From positions 5,766,001 to 5,830,000 of the forward strand of contig JAMPIQ010000002.1 of assembly GCA_024699855.1 (NCBI GenBank): 64,000 nt of DNA, read 5' to 3'. The DNA comes from Aphelenchoides besseyi (taxonomy: Eukaryota; Nematoda; Chromadorea; Rhabditida; Aphelenchoididae). The stretch's first letter is position 1. Every line of letters begins with the position of its first letter. Positions 25,001 to 38,321 of this stretch are shown here, in pieces. The translations under genes were made by a program, and so were the position numbers. A model generated the notes under the pieces. That model was not told the origin of the DNA. It searched no databases and saw only the letters and a list, made by a program, of their open reading frames with translations.

Positions 25001-25230
25001 ATCCAAACGCCCAAAGAGATAAATGGAGCCGTTTAGCGTGAAACAAGCACTCATTACTGTTGAGCAAACACTTTCATCTTGGACAACAAGAAATTCGACG
25101 TTGTGTGGGTTTCAGACTCAAGTTTCATAGGTTACGGACAACGCCGTTCGGTTCTTGATTTCAAAAAATTCGGTCTGGACTGTTTATTATAACCGTAAGT
25201 AATCTACACAACAGTTAGTGTTTACATGAG
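22036..25230. other. 3.2-kb intergenic region upstream of GPA2 and downstream of the ML gene
   Basis: No supported gene. A minus-strand open frame at 22026-22514 overlaps the GPA2 promoter area and lacks family features. A short signal-like frame on the minus strand at about 23825-23868 (MRILLSICFVILLL) stops at once. The 22.7-25.2 kb part is stop-rich on all frames. No tRNA or repeat seen. Confidence 0.5.
22447..22454 (-). promoter_or_regulatory. TATA-box candidate upstream of GPA2
   Basis: On the minus strand this reads TATAAATA within CCCTATAAATATAACC, about 410 bases upstream of the GPA2 ATG. The distance means a 5' leader or a leader intron would be needed. It is a sequence match only. 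Confidence 0.35.
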
Positions 25231-26152
25231 TTAAGATTTGAAGTGAAGCTGGGCGACTACACATGCAACAACCTTCTTTGGATGATCGCCATCACGCATT
25301 TTAATGGTCAACTGATATGGTTTGTTTCCTAGATTTTCGAGATTTTATATCAACAAGTTACTGATTACCGGCTATGAATTGAATTATACTTGCAAATTTG
25401 GTCAGATCAAGAGGCAATTGGAGAGTAAGCTTTCCGGATTTTAAAGGACAATTGTGAGCTAAATAAGAAAAAAGAATATACGAGATCATTTAACGCTATA
25501 AACTCAATAAAACCTTAACTTACCAAACTCACAACCGTCAATGTTATTGCTAAAGAAGCTCATATTTTCGACCAGTTTGTAACTTTACTCACAGCAATCC
25601 AAAAGTGGGAATCGAAGACCAACGACAATCGCTATGAATCCAACTGTATGAGTACTCATCAATCGATACTAAAACTTTTCAATTCAATTCAATTTCTTAA
25701 GCAAGAGTACCATCAGCCTTATTATCTCGAATCTAAACCAAACTTCAATTTCTCTTTAATTTACGATTACAACTTACGGAGCCTCCACTGTTAAAAGCGT
25801 TCAATTTGATGAGAATTTTCTTCTTGAAATCCACCGGATACATCGGTTTTCCCGTCGAGTTGTCGAAAACATCAGCGCCGTTCACTTGTATTTGAGTAGC
25901 TGAAACAATTGATGATTAGCGTTGAAAACAAGTTTTCTGATCGATTTACTCGAGTCACAATTGTATGCGTAGAATCTGAAATGTCCGTTTATCTTCATTA
26001 CTTCGTAGTACTTACTTTGTTTCAGTTCCATTTGGAAAGCCGCAGTCTTTGTTGCTCGTCAATTGGCTTGAAAACAACGATGGAACAGCATCGCAGAAGA
26101 CAACGACAAGAAGCCCGAACGCAACGGTCAAGAGCATTCGTCCGAAGAGCAT
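25231..26152 (-). CDS. secreted ML-domain (MD-2/NPC2-like) lipid-binding protein
   Basis: A small secreted beta-sandwich protein that binds lipids or sterols in the lumen or extracellular space. Start 26152 with a signal peptide (MLFGRMLLTVAFGLLVVVFC). Mature part: DCGFPNGTETKFYAYNCDS, IQVNGADVFDNSTGKPMYP, KKKILIKLNAFNSGGS, DCRWSSIPTFGLLNNIDGC, AHNCPLKSGKLTLQLPLDL, then GNKPYQLTIKMRDGD and ACVVAQLHFKS to the stop at 25231. Six cysteines sit as in NPC2 (three disulfides). Exon 2 is only 26 nt (25950-25975), and without it the frame breaks. One exon joint near 25660-25740 (between NSGGS and EYSYSWIHSDC) could not be resolved exactly. I cannot separate NPC2 from other ML proteins. Confidence 0.87.
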
Positions 26153-26756
26153 TGTTGCTTATTTCAATTGTTGCCGAACAGCAGCTTTTATTCGGCCTTT
26201 AAAAAGCGGTTGCACAACTGATTAACTATGCGTTTTTATCATCTCAAGTTTACTGCTGACGACAATCTAGAAGGTCGCCCAGTTTGTTCACAGGAAAAAG
26301 TGCAATTAACGAGAAGTGGCCCCATTTCGCCTCTTATCATACAACGCATAGTTAATGGAATAACTTGATTATACGGCAAGCAACAGTCAGCAGTTAGCTG
26401 TTCGTAGATTGACAACTGATTAGTAGTTTTAGAACCAAAAACCAACTATCGTTATACCAAACTTTATTCTACAAACGAAATGATTTAAGTTTATTGCGGA
26501 AATTATCGAACTTATTAACAAAGCTTTGGGATGAGCAAACAAAATGCGAACGATTACCATGAACGTCGATTGCTTTAACATACGGAAAATGTAGGTTCTA
26601 GAAAAATGTACAATTTTTCTATGCTACTAACGAAGAGATTGTAAACAAAAAGAATAAAGAAGACGAGATTAAGAAGAAGAAACGAAGGTTTCCTCAAATT
26701 TTTGGAATGTTGTGTCTTGTGGCAACAGGTTGAGAACTCTACGATCGGTACGCCGT
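26153..26756. other. intergenic between the ML gene and the Kunitz gene
   Basis: Promoter side of the ML gene and 3' side of the Kunitz gene. AT-rich, with many A-runs near 26640. Nothing coding supported. Confidence 0.5.
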
Positions 26757-29700
26757 TCAGTGCATTCGATGAACTCGATGAAATACATTCATTCGTTCAT
26801 CGGATGGCAGTGACGGTCGATCAATTGCTTCGCCGGGATTTGTGCGACGAACACCCAAATAGGGGGCTATGACTGGAGCCGGATTTGGGATATTGCTCGA
26901 CTGAATATCGAGTTTACAGCACAAGCGAGAGTCACGTTCTCGGTCGATTGAACAATAGAATCCACGTGGACACATTGATTTTCCGTCAAATCCTGATCCA
27001 CAATCCACAATTTCGCCCGCACTGTTGAGCAGTGCATCTGAAGCAGTTTCGATAAGTTTTCCACAAACAAAAGTAAATTTTCAATACAAAAAACACTCAC
27101 CGGAGCCATCAGGACACAAATTTGCGGGCAAATCCCATGGTAGAGGAGTTGTGGTTGTGGTCGTTGCTTCTTCGGTTGTGGTCTTTGGAGCGGGAGCGCC
27201 AACAGAAATATCGAAAGCCGAATCGTCGATGAAAAGTTCGGTGGATTTGTCTCGATTTTGTTTTTCCACAGATTGATCAAACTTCGAGACGAACGGTTTG
27301 CGTCGAATTTCGTTGCGTGGAGCACTCAAGACACTTCCCAAATCTACAAACCAGATAACACAATCTCATTGGGATCCTTACCAAATTTGACATCTTCTGG
27401 ACAACAAACATCCGGCGGTCCGACACGACAAAAATAGCCGGGTGGACATCCGATTGAATCGGTTTGATTTCCGCACAACACCGGAGCGTTGTCTCCGAGT
27501 GGCATCTTTCCATTTGGACAATGACCATTCAACGACGGTTTCTCCGTGGTAGTAGAAGTAGGACGTGGTCGAGCAGTGAGAATTTGACCTTAAAAACAAA
27601 TGTAACATGAAAGCCAGTTGAAAACTAACCGAGTTTGCAACGGCGTTCACATTCTTCACGGCTACTGAATTGATTCTCGTTCGCTCTTTCACAACGCAAA
27701 AATACACGACATTCGTCTTTCTGAATATCGTAGAAGTAACGAAGATGTGGGCTTTCGCAATCGCCAGATTTCGGAATTGGTAGAGTACAGGGACTAATTC
27801 GAGATGATTGCGAGATGCGTTGAGTTGGACGAGAGTCGTCAAAACGAAGTGAGTTGGTCACGTGGTCAAGACTGAACGAAGTTGGCGGAAGTGGACGACG
27901 AGCAAATGCTTCAGATGAAGTGACATCTCGACGATGACGAGCACGACGTTTTTCGGACAATGTGTTTGTGGAGCGAATACTTAAGTTGTCTGTGCGGTTT
28001 TTGTATCCGTGCTTCACTTCCTCTCCATCATAACCGCCAAAAATGTGTTGATCATAGGGGTCATCTTCGTTCGGACAACAATAGAAATCAAGCCCGTTGA
28101 AATAGCAAACAGAAGTGTCCGGACATTGGTTCTTGCCGGGCAAACACATGATCGGCCGACCGTCAGAGTAGTGCATAGCTTTCAAACCATTTGGACATAC
28201 CGGAATCTTCTGTTCTTCGTACGATTTGTCGAGTTCTGAGAAATGAGGATCCACAAAATTGGGATTGTTGATATCAACTGGAGCATTTGGCAAACCAAAA
28301 GCACGACTCGGCTCAGTGTCAACAACTAAAGAGAAATTAGCAAAGTGATGTTTGCGTATGTTTTTTGGTTTACAATGCGAAGTTAAAGAGGTGGATGCTC
28401 AAAGAAGCGCAACTTACGTCTTTTACCGGACACATAATCAATTGTGGCTTTGGGTGATGGTGCAATGATTGGCAAGTGTTCAGCAGACGGCTGTTCTTTA
28501 GGCAATGGTGATGCATTGTAAGTTTTGGCTGTTGACTCAACTGAATCAGTGCCAATGTTTGCGGCAAGCTTATTGACGCTGGAAGCTGACGGTGGATGTG
28601 CAACTTCGGCAGTTTGAGCGGAATTAGCACGAGGTGGTAAGACTGCAAAATCGAAGTGATGTTAAAAGCAATTACTTAAGCATATTTGTGAATTTGTGCA
28701 TTTGAAATAAAAGTGCGAAATTCGAAAATGAAAAAAGCGGGCACCTGAAGCCGATTTGTTCGTGACTGTTGCTCCAATTGTTCCGGCCGTGGAATCAACA
28801 AGTAGATCTGCATCATCGGTGTTAGCAACCGAAACTTCGCCTTCTGTATCCGCGTGAATTTGGGAAACAGCGTCTGTGTTTTGTTGTTCTGTCGTCGTTT
28901 TGGATTCAGTTGTACTCGATGAAGATGTTGTCTCAGAGGTCTTCGTTTCAGGAACGACCGTCGAAATTGATTTTACTGTTGTAGACAATTGAGTTGATGA
29001 TTCGGTGACTGTTGTTGCTTCAGTTGTTGTTGATTGTGTGGTTGAAGATTGAGTAGTTGAAACGGCACTATTTGTTGTTTCTAATTTTTCACTGGAGCTT
29101 GGAACATTGCTTGTGCTTGAGATTGTGCTCGAAACAGTAGATGAAATGGATTCGGAAGTAGTTGTTGGTTGAGCCTCAAGTTTTTTGGTCGTCGTTTCAA
29201 TAGTTGCCGGGCTTGTAGATGTGATGTTGTTAGGCCTCTCTTCACTTGTTGTTTCCGTACTATGACTCACTTCGGTTGGAGCTTCGGTTTTTTCGATTTT
29301 TTTAAACGCCAATTTCTCGTCTTCTTTCACGGACTGTATTTTCGCTCCAGAAGCTTTCGGTTCGACTTTTTCATTCAAGGTAGACATATTCGTTGTTTTG
29401 GCAGCTACAACTGTCAATTTCATTGTATCCGAGGAGGATTCTTCTGATTGATCATCCGAAAATTCTTGAACAGGAATTGCGGCTGAGTTTGGTAATTTCA
29501 CTTTCTCTTGTGATTCGGCTGATTTGTCGTCTGGAAATTCTTGTCCCGGAATGGCAACTGAGTGTGGTAATTCAACTAAACGTTGGGATTTAGCAGATTT
29601 GTCTTCATCTGTAGACACTTGAACAGCAATATCTACGGAATGAGGAGAATTCGTAGCTTTCGGAAGTGGAAGAATCGGAAGACGGGTAATCAAAGGTTGA

Positions 29701-32700
29701 GTCGTAGAAGATTGAGCGGTTGTGGTCGTTGATTCATCTTCAATATCAACAGCTGAGTCTTCTTCTTGTTCAAGAGCTTTGAATGCAATAGAAGCCGGAC
29801 CGGGTTTTTTGGTTGTTGCAATTGACAAAGGATTGCTTGCAGGTGGATGCGGTTTTGCAATTGCAAAGTTTCCGAGGTCAAGTCGAAGTTCGGGCGAAGG
29901 AACGGGCAACGGTTCACGACGTCGGTTCGAATAGTTTGCTTCAAGATTTGGTGGATAAGTGTGAGATTGAGGCCGACTAATGATTGGTCGCTGAGTTGAT
30001 GGAACGGTTGCTTCATTACCGTTAGTCGTTGGAATTGTCACCGGTGCTGGTGGAATGTACTGTTTATTGACATCAAAGGGCGCAGGTTGAAGTGGTCGTT
30101 GATAAACGGGCTCTGGACGAACCGGTGGATTGGGTGGAATATAACGATCGTTAAGGTTCCCGCTCGTTGGTTGTTGAGTTTGCGGGAGATGCGGTTGATT
30201 TCCAGCCCACGGATTGGCGACTAGTTGTTCGCGTTGAACGCCAACTTTGTTGATTTGTTTTGGACTAAAAGATGGCGGCAAATCAGCTGATTGGTCAACG
30301 TGAGTTGTGTCACGAGAAGCGCCAACTAATTCCTCATTAATGGCATCAAAAGTTTGTGTTGGACGTTGACCGACAATAAATTGACGTTGAACCGGAACGG
30401 CTGGTGGAGATTGAGGTCTTTGATGATGGGCAACATCGTCGTCTACGCTGAATACATTATCGGTTGGACGAACAACATCTCGGTCGATTTCAAAGATCTG
30501 CGATTGAGGTTTTTGTTCGGTTTGTGCGAGTTTTCTTTGAATAAATTGCTGGTGATTTGCTTGTGCAACTTGTTGACTGTTTGTTTGTGCAGTTTGTTGG
30601 AAGCGTTGGTTGGTGAGGTTTTCGTTGGGCTGCTGGGAGTCTTGAGTGGAAATGAATTGAGACGGCAAACGTGTTTGTGCATGTGCAAAACGTGATGGAA
30701 TAACAGAATTTGGTGCTGGTGCAACAAACGTGTTATCATTTGGCTTACTCTCACGATTCGGCAACGGTGGACGTTGCGGTTGACGACCAATTGGCATTTC
30801 GGGTTCGAAGGTTTCGAATTCATCGGGAGTTGAAGGAACGTCGACGGGCTCAAAGTTTGGTTGCTCGACAGGCGGAGATGAGGGTCGATGAGGAGCAGGA
30901 GCTTGAGCATTGGATTGACGCCAATTTTGTTGGGAAGTAGGAACAGGAGCCGATGGTTGACGAACTTGTTCGGAATGCGGAACTTCGACAGTCAACTCAG
31001 TTTTGTCAACTGGAATAAAATTCGATTGAATTGGTAATTCTTGTGGTGATGGTGCAAAAGCGATGCGAGATTGTTCTTGTGACGGTTGTTCAACACGTGG
31101 CACAAGTTGGAATTTGCGTGGACGTTGTTCTTGAATTGTTGGCACAGCAACCTCATTTGATGCCGAAGAGGATGATCCCATTTCTTGTTGGGCAGATTCG
31201 AACGGAGTCTGAGCGGATTCACTGCTACTCATTACTGTTCCTAAAACAATAAGTGCATTGTGCTTGTGCAAAGTGGGATTGATTGTGTTAAAAGAGATAA
31301 ACACTCACGGAAATGGGTGCAATGGATGCCACATTCCATTGATGTATAGAAATGGTTTCTAAACGTATGGATTTAAAGGTTATAAAATGAATACAAACCT
31401 GTTGCCAGCACATCCACCGTAACGGAATGGCTCACAGCGACCACGAGCGGGATTGAAGTACCATCGTTCGACAAAGTTCTTGCATGGTCCGGGGTCCTAT
31501 TTTAAATTTGTTTAGATATACTTAATAAAATGTTAACTTACGACTGGTTGCGTACATTTATCTCCGAGATTAGGAAATTGAGGTTCGGGTGCTGATGAGG
31601 GGAATTCTGCAAAAGGAAAACGATGAATAAGTACGTAGATAGTCTATGTCTTTTCGATATAGTATATACGTAAACTATTGCTTCATTAGCACAATTTTTA
31701 CCTTTGTGTTGATCAACAGTTGGTGGTGCAGGAACATCTTGTGGATTTGGCACAACATTTTGACCACTTCGAGCAACCGGTGTTAATGCGGGCTCTGAAA
31801 AGGGATTATAAGTGAGAACAATTGATATAAAATGCACTCTTTGGAATTCTTTCAGGCGATGGTGGCAATGCGACTCCAGGTGGTGAAGGAGCTGAAGGAG
31901 GCGATGGTCGTGAATTGATTCGAGGGGTATCGATGGATAACGACGGTAAAGGAGCGGGTGGTGCAACAGGAGATTCAGGACGCGACGGAGAACCATGGCT
32001 CGGTTGAATCATTGGGCACACACATTCTTGACATCCTTGACGATTCGAGAAGATGATGCACGGCTCCACACAAAGATTCACATCCAATGGTGGACAGTTA
32101 GCTGGTGGTACTGGAAGTCCTAAAATCCAGATTATTGTTATACGAAATAGCGGTATTAAAATAGAAATAAGACAAGCTCTTACGAGGTCTAATGAATGTT
32201 GGTGATGGGGGAACAGCAGGTGGACAACTACAGAATGAACAGCCATTCGAGTCGTTTACTAGCTGACAGTGTGAAAGATCGCATTCGGTTGGTGCTGGTG
32301 CGCATTCAACTAAAAGTGCAAGTGAGAATCAAAGCAAAGTGAAACTGTTTGTGCAAATGTGAATTTAAATGGAAAGCGAAAGATGTGTATATTGAAGGAA
32401 AACTCACTTTCGGCACATTCACGCGCCTTTCCGTTTGTTTCTTTTACGTTTTACAGGCAAAAAATAGTTCAATAAACTTCTTAGAATGGAATCAAGCAAA
32501 TTTTGAGCTGTGAAGCAGTGTGACGTAAAGTCGGCAGAGCGTTATACACGCAAATAAGTTGGTGACAAGGAGTTATTTTACGTTTCTAACGCCCTCTGTT
32601 GTTTTCGAATCAAATACGATTACCTTTTACATTGCAAGTCGACATACAAATATCGATTGAAGCAAAGTTATTTCCGTTGCCCTAAACGACACCTAATATT

Positions 32701-35700
32701 ATATTTTAGTTTTAGCAGCACGCACTCCGCATCCCGAATATGGTAAAACAATGCATTTCTTGGTCGACGTATCGTAAGCAAATCGTTCGAACGAGCCGGT
32801 ACACTCGCCCTTATCGATCGGGTGTTCGCAAACGTTTGGTGAAAGAGTGGTGGCTGAAATTTGCGAATAGTTGAAGAAGTAAATAACGTGCATAAAAGTT
32901 AGAAGCACAAAAAATGATAGAAATAGTTGGATCATTTGTCGACTTTGCTCTTTGTCCGACGTCCTTCACATGATAACATTCAACATAAGCGGAAGTAAAA
33001 GAACAAAGTAAACAAAAACCAACTTGTTTGTGTTTGATTGCTGCTACCTTGGGCCTGGCAGCGACGTTCACAATCAGCCATTGAACCAAAATTATTTGAG
33101 TTGCCCTAAAATAAGTTGGTCATTAGGTGTTTGTTTAAGTTCAACTTAATCCACATCCAGAGTATGAGATTTCACGACAAACATTGGTTTCTTGATCATA
33201 TGCATATCGAATAAACGAGCCTCCACAGTCACCAAGATCTATTGGAGACTGGCATGGGCTTAAGCTCAGGTTGGGCGTTGTTGCTACTGGTGATTCCACT
33301 AAACAAATTATCGTAACTATCGACTTGGATATCTTCATTACCTTTTAGACTGCAAGTGGCCATGCACTCTTCGCGTGTTGACCAATTGTTGCCTAAAGAA
33401 CAGAATAAAACAAGAGTATTTTACGTCATGGCTGAGCATTCAAAATCCAATCAACTCACCGTTTCCCTAAAAAGAAAGAAATAAGTCAATGTTATTATGT
33501 ACATAATCAGCTTACACCACATCCGCTATACGTAAACTGAATGCACAACCGTTTCTCAGCATTCCATACCCATCGATCGAAATGGCCGGCACATGAGCCT
33601 GTGTCCAATGGATGGAGACAACGGTCCTCAGGCAGTGCAGGAGTTGTAGTTGTTGGCTCAGAAGTTGTACGAGCAGTTGGACGAGTTTGCAGTGTTTGTG
33701 AATTTACACCTAAATAACATAGTTTATATAAATAGTCATTGGTTGCAAAGTGAAATAACGTGGTTCATCTTTTTTTGCATTTGAGAAACAAATTGACCTC
33801 GTGCAAAACATCGGTAAGACAAGTGTCGGCAAGCTATTCATATTATTGTATTCTTTCCGTCTTTTCAGGTTTAAGACAACGACGGGCGTTGAATTACGAT
33901 GAGATTGGAAATATCGCCGTGTTACGTTCGACGTATGCAAGCAGGTTGTTGGTTCATTTAAAATAATGTACTCAGATTGTGCTAAAAGCCAACAAATCCC
34001 CGACTTAGTAAGTAACTAGAATGTCATATTTGATTCCATGGCTTAGGTTTGAAGAGAAAAGAGTTGAATTTACTGTCCTCACAACACATAACAGTATCAG
34101 TATGCTCTCATTTCAACAATCTGTCAATTCGAAGTTCAATTCTAGTGATAACGAATGCATGGGAAATGACACAAATAACCCAACTTTAGTTCGTTAATCA
34201 TAAAATTGTTTTAAAATTTGATGCTTTCAATTCTTATTCATGAAATCAATTCACGTATCACAATACTTTCCCAACCTATTTCACCCCAAATTACTTTTTG
34301 CTCTCGTCTTCACAATTTGGATAGATAAATTACTATACGCAATTTAAAGAAATTCACTTACGTGTATGTGCTGGAGGCGAGATTGTTTGTTGAGAAGTTC
34401 GAATGCTTGGACGAGGTTGTTCGGTTCGTGTTTCGACGCTTTCGGACGAACTTTCAGTTGGTTGTGAAGTTTGAGCGACTTCTACGCTAGCAGTTGATTC
34501 TTCAGTTTGCTCTTGTCTTTCACTGAATGCATCAGTTGTTTTAGTTGTGCTTTCTGATTCCGTCATGTCATCATTATCCACGGCGTTTGATGGTCCACTT
34601 GTACTATCGGTGAATCGTACAAGACTTTCTGGTGTGGTTTCTTCAGTGGCACTAGTACTAAAATTCAAGTTGGAGAATGATTCATATTTCCAAATTTACC
34701 GTGACATTGCTTCGGTGGTTGTTGTTTCAGTTACTGTACTTGTCGCAACAGGACTCGTTGCTTCACTCTCTTCAGTATCTTCAGCTTCGGGCGGGGTTGT
34801 TCCGGCTGTTGACCAAACAGCTGTGGTTTCGATACGCGATGTTTCAACTACGCTGCTCGTTGTCTGTGGTACTTCGTTTTTACTTGTTGGAGTTGTTTCG
34901 GTCGATGAAAGAGCTTTGGTTGCCGGTCCAGCATTGCAAGTCGCCATACATTGTTCGATCGTTGCAAAATTGTTACTGTTGCCTCTAGAATGATCATTTT
35001 TGTTGATTTATTCATAAATGAACGTACGAATTTCCACCATAAAAGAAGTAGTGGCAACTCTGGCGCTCTTTGTTGTAATAAAATCGTAATTCGTAACGAT
35101 CGCCTGGGCCACGTTCTTTCGGCAGCAAACAAAACTCCGGAACTTGACCGGAATACAGGGCTTCAGCGTTTTTGTCTCCTTTCTGATCATCTTTGCAGCA
35201 AACCGAACGTCGTGCTCCAACACTGCACTTGTAACCAACGGGACATTCATTACGAGAACAATCAACTGGTTGACCGTTGGAGGCTTGAAGTGGAGCCGAG
35301 CCGCCAAGACACGTTTCCGACTCACTCAGTGATTGTGGTTCGTTTGTTGTTGCTGGTCGACTTTTGTCGAGTTCTTGAATTCAATCGAAATTGTGTTTGT
35401 TTCTAATCAACTTACGATCACAGTTTGGTTTTGGTTGATCGGGTAGTGTGGCTCGCGAATTCGGAATCTCAATTCCGTCGTTCGAAACGCAGAAACACGA
35501 GAGACCATCAGGTTCGCATTGCAGCGGTCGGAACTTGCCATCACTTGTACATTCGGGAACAAAGCCTCCGCGAATTCGTGAACTACCACGTTGCTCGCGT
35601 TGTTTCTGACATTCGGTTTGAGTCGATGAAGCGACGGATGTTGATTCTTCGCCCGGCGATACGGTTGCGTAGGTTTGACCGCCTTGTGATACAGTGGTTT

Positions 35701-36243
35701 CCACTTCTTCGGACGGATGACCAATACACGTATCTTCGCACTCTTCTTTGTAACGGAAAAGTTTGGGCTCATTTTCGTCGTTGGCACAGTGTCCTGAAGC
35801 TTTCGTATTTACAACCGTTCATCCTCATGTGAATTGTTCTTTAGAAATAGTGTAAAAATTTGGTGAGAGTTTTGATCGTTTCCAGGAAATCGCAAAATTT
35901 AGGTCATCAGAGCGAATGATTTGCGCAATCATTAATTACGCGGTTAAGATTGCTGTTTTCGTTGTGTGTGATGTTTTGCTAGCTAATATATTGCAACTAA
36001 CCGTATGGATACGATACACATTCTCCGTTTCTCAGATAATAGCGAAGAACGAATTGGGATCGTTGTTGTTGTCCGGAACCGGTGGCCGGACATCGACCGC
36101 GGAAAGGTTGTCGTTTGCACGGATCTGCTTCTTCTAAACGAGCAATTGGATGGCGACCGTACAATGAACTTACGTGAAATTGCCACTCCAATCGTGAGGG
36201 CAATCAATAGCCAATGAAGCGCACTTCGGCGCCGCATGTTCAC
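26757..36243 (-). CDS. large secreted multi-Kunitz, lustrin and thyroglobulin-domain protein (MLT-11/papilin-like)
   Basis: A modular extracellular protease-inhibitor-like protein; its nematode relatives (MLT-11 type) act in cuticle formation and molting. Start 36243 with a signal peptide (LHWLLIALTIGVAIS), spliced straight into Kunitz 1. Order along the protein: Kunitz 1 (36.2-35.7 kb); thyroglobulin type-1 (35.7-35.4 kb, core SCFCVSNDG); lustrin-type Cys module (35.35-35.15 kb); Kunitz 2 (35.15-34.9 kb). A Ser/Thr-rich stretch (34.9-34.4 kb) follows, then Kunitz 3, 4 and 5 (33.6-32.7 kb). After these come two antistasin-like modules (32.3-32.0 kb), a Pro-rich linker and Kunitz 6 (31.6-31.3 kb). 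A single exon of about 2.6 kb rich in Gln/Pro/Ser/Thr (31.25-28.7 kb) precedes lustrin (28.2 kb), a furin-like RARHRR site (27.93 kb), Kunitz 7 (27.8 kb) and two more lustrin modules. Continuity as one gene is inferred from joined exons; it could be split near 32.5 kb. Confidence 0.82.
28690..31253 (-). repeat. low-complexity mucin-like exon
   Basis: The 5' two thirds of this exon encode Gln/Pro-rich sequence. The 3' third encodes Ser/Thr tracts (TSSTVSSTISSTS-like), with a loosely repeated unit LPHSVAIPGQEFPDDKSAES / LPNSAAIPVQEFSDDQSEES around 29430-29590. It is probably heavily O-glycosylated and extended, spacing the Cys-rich modules of the Kunitz protein. Confidence 0.6.
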
Positions 36244-38321
36244 TTATCAGATGTCAGATTAAAAAGAAGACAAACGAATCAATAGCAATTTCAAGAGTTT
36301 GCCTAAACCTGAACACTTTATACCGAGTTTGAAGATCTACACGATGATCACTGAACGCCGTTGAATTCCGCGACTGTCAATCACGCAAATCACCAGTCAA
36401 ATTTGTGACGTCAAATTCAAATGTCTTGGAAGAGAACGAGTGTACGGTAAACAGACGACCACCAACAAATGGATTAGAAGGGAAAGAAACCGATTGGCAA
36501 ACTTGCCGTCTGTTTGAAACCATGAACTGACGCTTTGCGGATCGTTCTCAAGAAATAAACGGAGGAGTAAGCGGACCGTGCTAAGCGCCTGCCGAGAAAT
36601 TGGAAAGCGCAGGTAAATGCACGAGCATTCGGAATCCGTTGCTTCTCCGATTTCCGCGGATGCGTCCGAAGCGTTGGGGATTTTTGTTGACCTAAAATCG
36701 GCTGTTCGCGTCGGTTTATCGGCGCGACGCACGACAAACATTTTTTCTGCCCAATCTCGGGCGAATCTCGGCACCGCTCCGCCCTACAGCTTGATCGCAT
36801 TCCACCGTCCGACTTTGCCGTTTCGAGCAGGTGCCGATGAAACAGATAGCATCCGCTTATACGCACGGCGCATCTTTCGCAACAAATTGCATCAAGTATC
36901 TGAAGAACAAGCATCTCGATTTTGAGTCTCAGAAGCCGACCACATAGTAACGACGGTCAGCTTCTGATAGCGAATTTCAACTGCGGAAATAAACTCATGG
37001 AGATGACATTTAAAAGCAATCAGTCGATTAGTCAGCCCACTCAAAAAGGCGGATATCTCAAGCGGAAGAACAAAGTTGTATGAAATCAACTATGTTGTTT
37101 TCTTTCACAACGAAGTTCAATCGGATATCCGACGACTAAAACTCCAAACGACTTTCACTACCGCATTTTCCATATAGGCAGTATCGTAGACTGCACGCGC
37201 AATAAAACTCGAATATCGTGAGAAATCGAGGGCAAATTACAATAGTTGCCGAACGGCGAAAGGGAGCAAAAGGTAAAACGATTCGCAGTGTCGATCCGAG
37301 TGAAAGTCAAGACGATGAAGGGATTTGCATCGACGGGAAAGAAGGGCACTTAAATCAATGGAGCGCACGTAAAACTCGTCGTCTGTTTTGATTGTTGCTA
37401 ATGCAGAAGCCTATGAGACTTGCGAACCGTAAAGATAACGTTGGATTTAATACGTCCTTCAAACGACCCTAGTGAAAAGACGAACGATAAGTTCACCTCA
37501 ACGCGCTTTTACCTTGACCCGCGATTGTCAGTGAAATCGTCAACGTCGAACGCAACTGATCAGTGGGATTCTCATCTTCATCGAAGTCTCGATCTTTTCG
37601 TACGAGCGATTTTAATCGGTTTTTGTCGCATTAACTTGGGAACGAATATGTCGGTCAGTTATGATGATTGAAACCGCGACCGGAATTCCAATTGCAGTCG
37701 CTGATAAAACAATACGACTTCCGAGCACCCGAATCACAATCACCGGAGGTGCTCGAACAAGGAAAAAGATCGATGGTTGTTTTCTGGATATCGCCGACCC
37801 AAACCGTTGCGTTTAATTGACGGATATTTTCAAACATTCGCTCTAATTTTTTGACATTTGCGATCTCTTGCACAATCGAGCTGATCGGTGATTCGGTTTG
37901 CTAAGACGTTGTTTCAGCAAAAGAACTTTTAAGTTCTCAACAAACGTTGGTGAAAACCCCCGTACAGTAAGTTTAGATGGTAGAATTGGCGACAACAACA
38001 AGTTGCAGAAATTTCGGAAGAGAACTTGAAACGCGAGTTCTAATCGATCAAAAGTTGAAGTCCATCAATTACGTTTATTGGGTAGACCTCTTGTTTATTT
38101 GATTAAAATTTGCTCTTCGTTACAAAGATTCTTTGAAGTTGTGAACTAGTTATTGGAAATTACATATGACATCAGTGACACTCTTGTGTTAAACTTTTAT
38201 TATCAAAAGCATCGGAAATGAGATTCGGAAAAAGTTATCGAATGTTGATTACACATAGCCACGAAGAACTTCAAGATCGCCGTTCGAGTTATTGCAACTA
38301 CTGGGTTCGAATAGTCAACGA
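36244..38321. other. upstream region of the Kunitz gene
   Basis: About 2 kb between the Kunitz gene start and insulin-like gene 2, both minus strand. A CG-richer block at about 36.4-36.95 kb has long open frames on both strands (102 and 146 codons) with no domain, signal peptide or splice continuation; I read it as promoter sequence. Nothing else supported. Confidence 0.45.

Noticed and set aside
36397..36925. Overlapping long frames on both strands (102-146 codons)
   Set aside because: Both strands open at once in CG-rich promoter-like DNA; no conserved motif or splice sites.
38300..38320. tRNA T-loop-like GGTTCGAAT
   Set aside because: No matching acceptor or anticodon stems around it.
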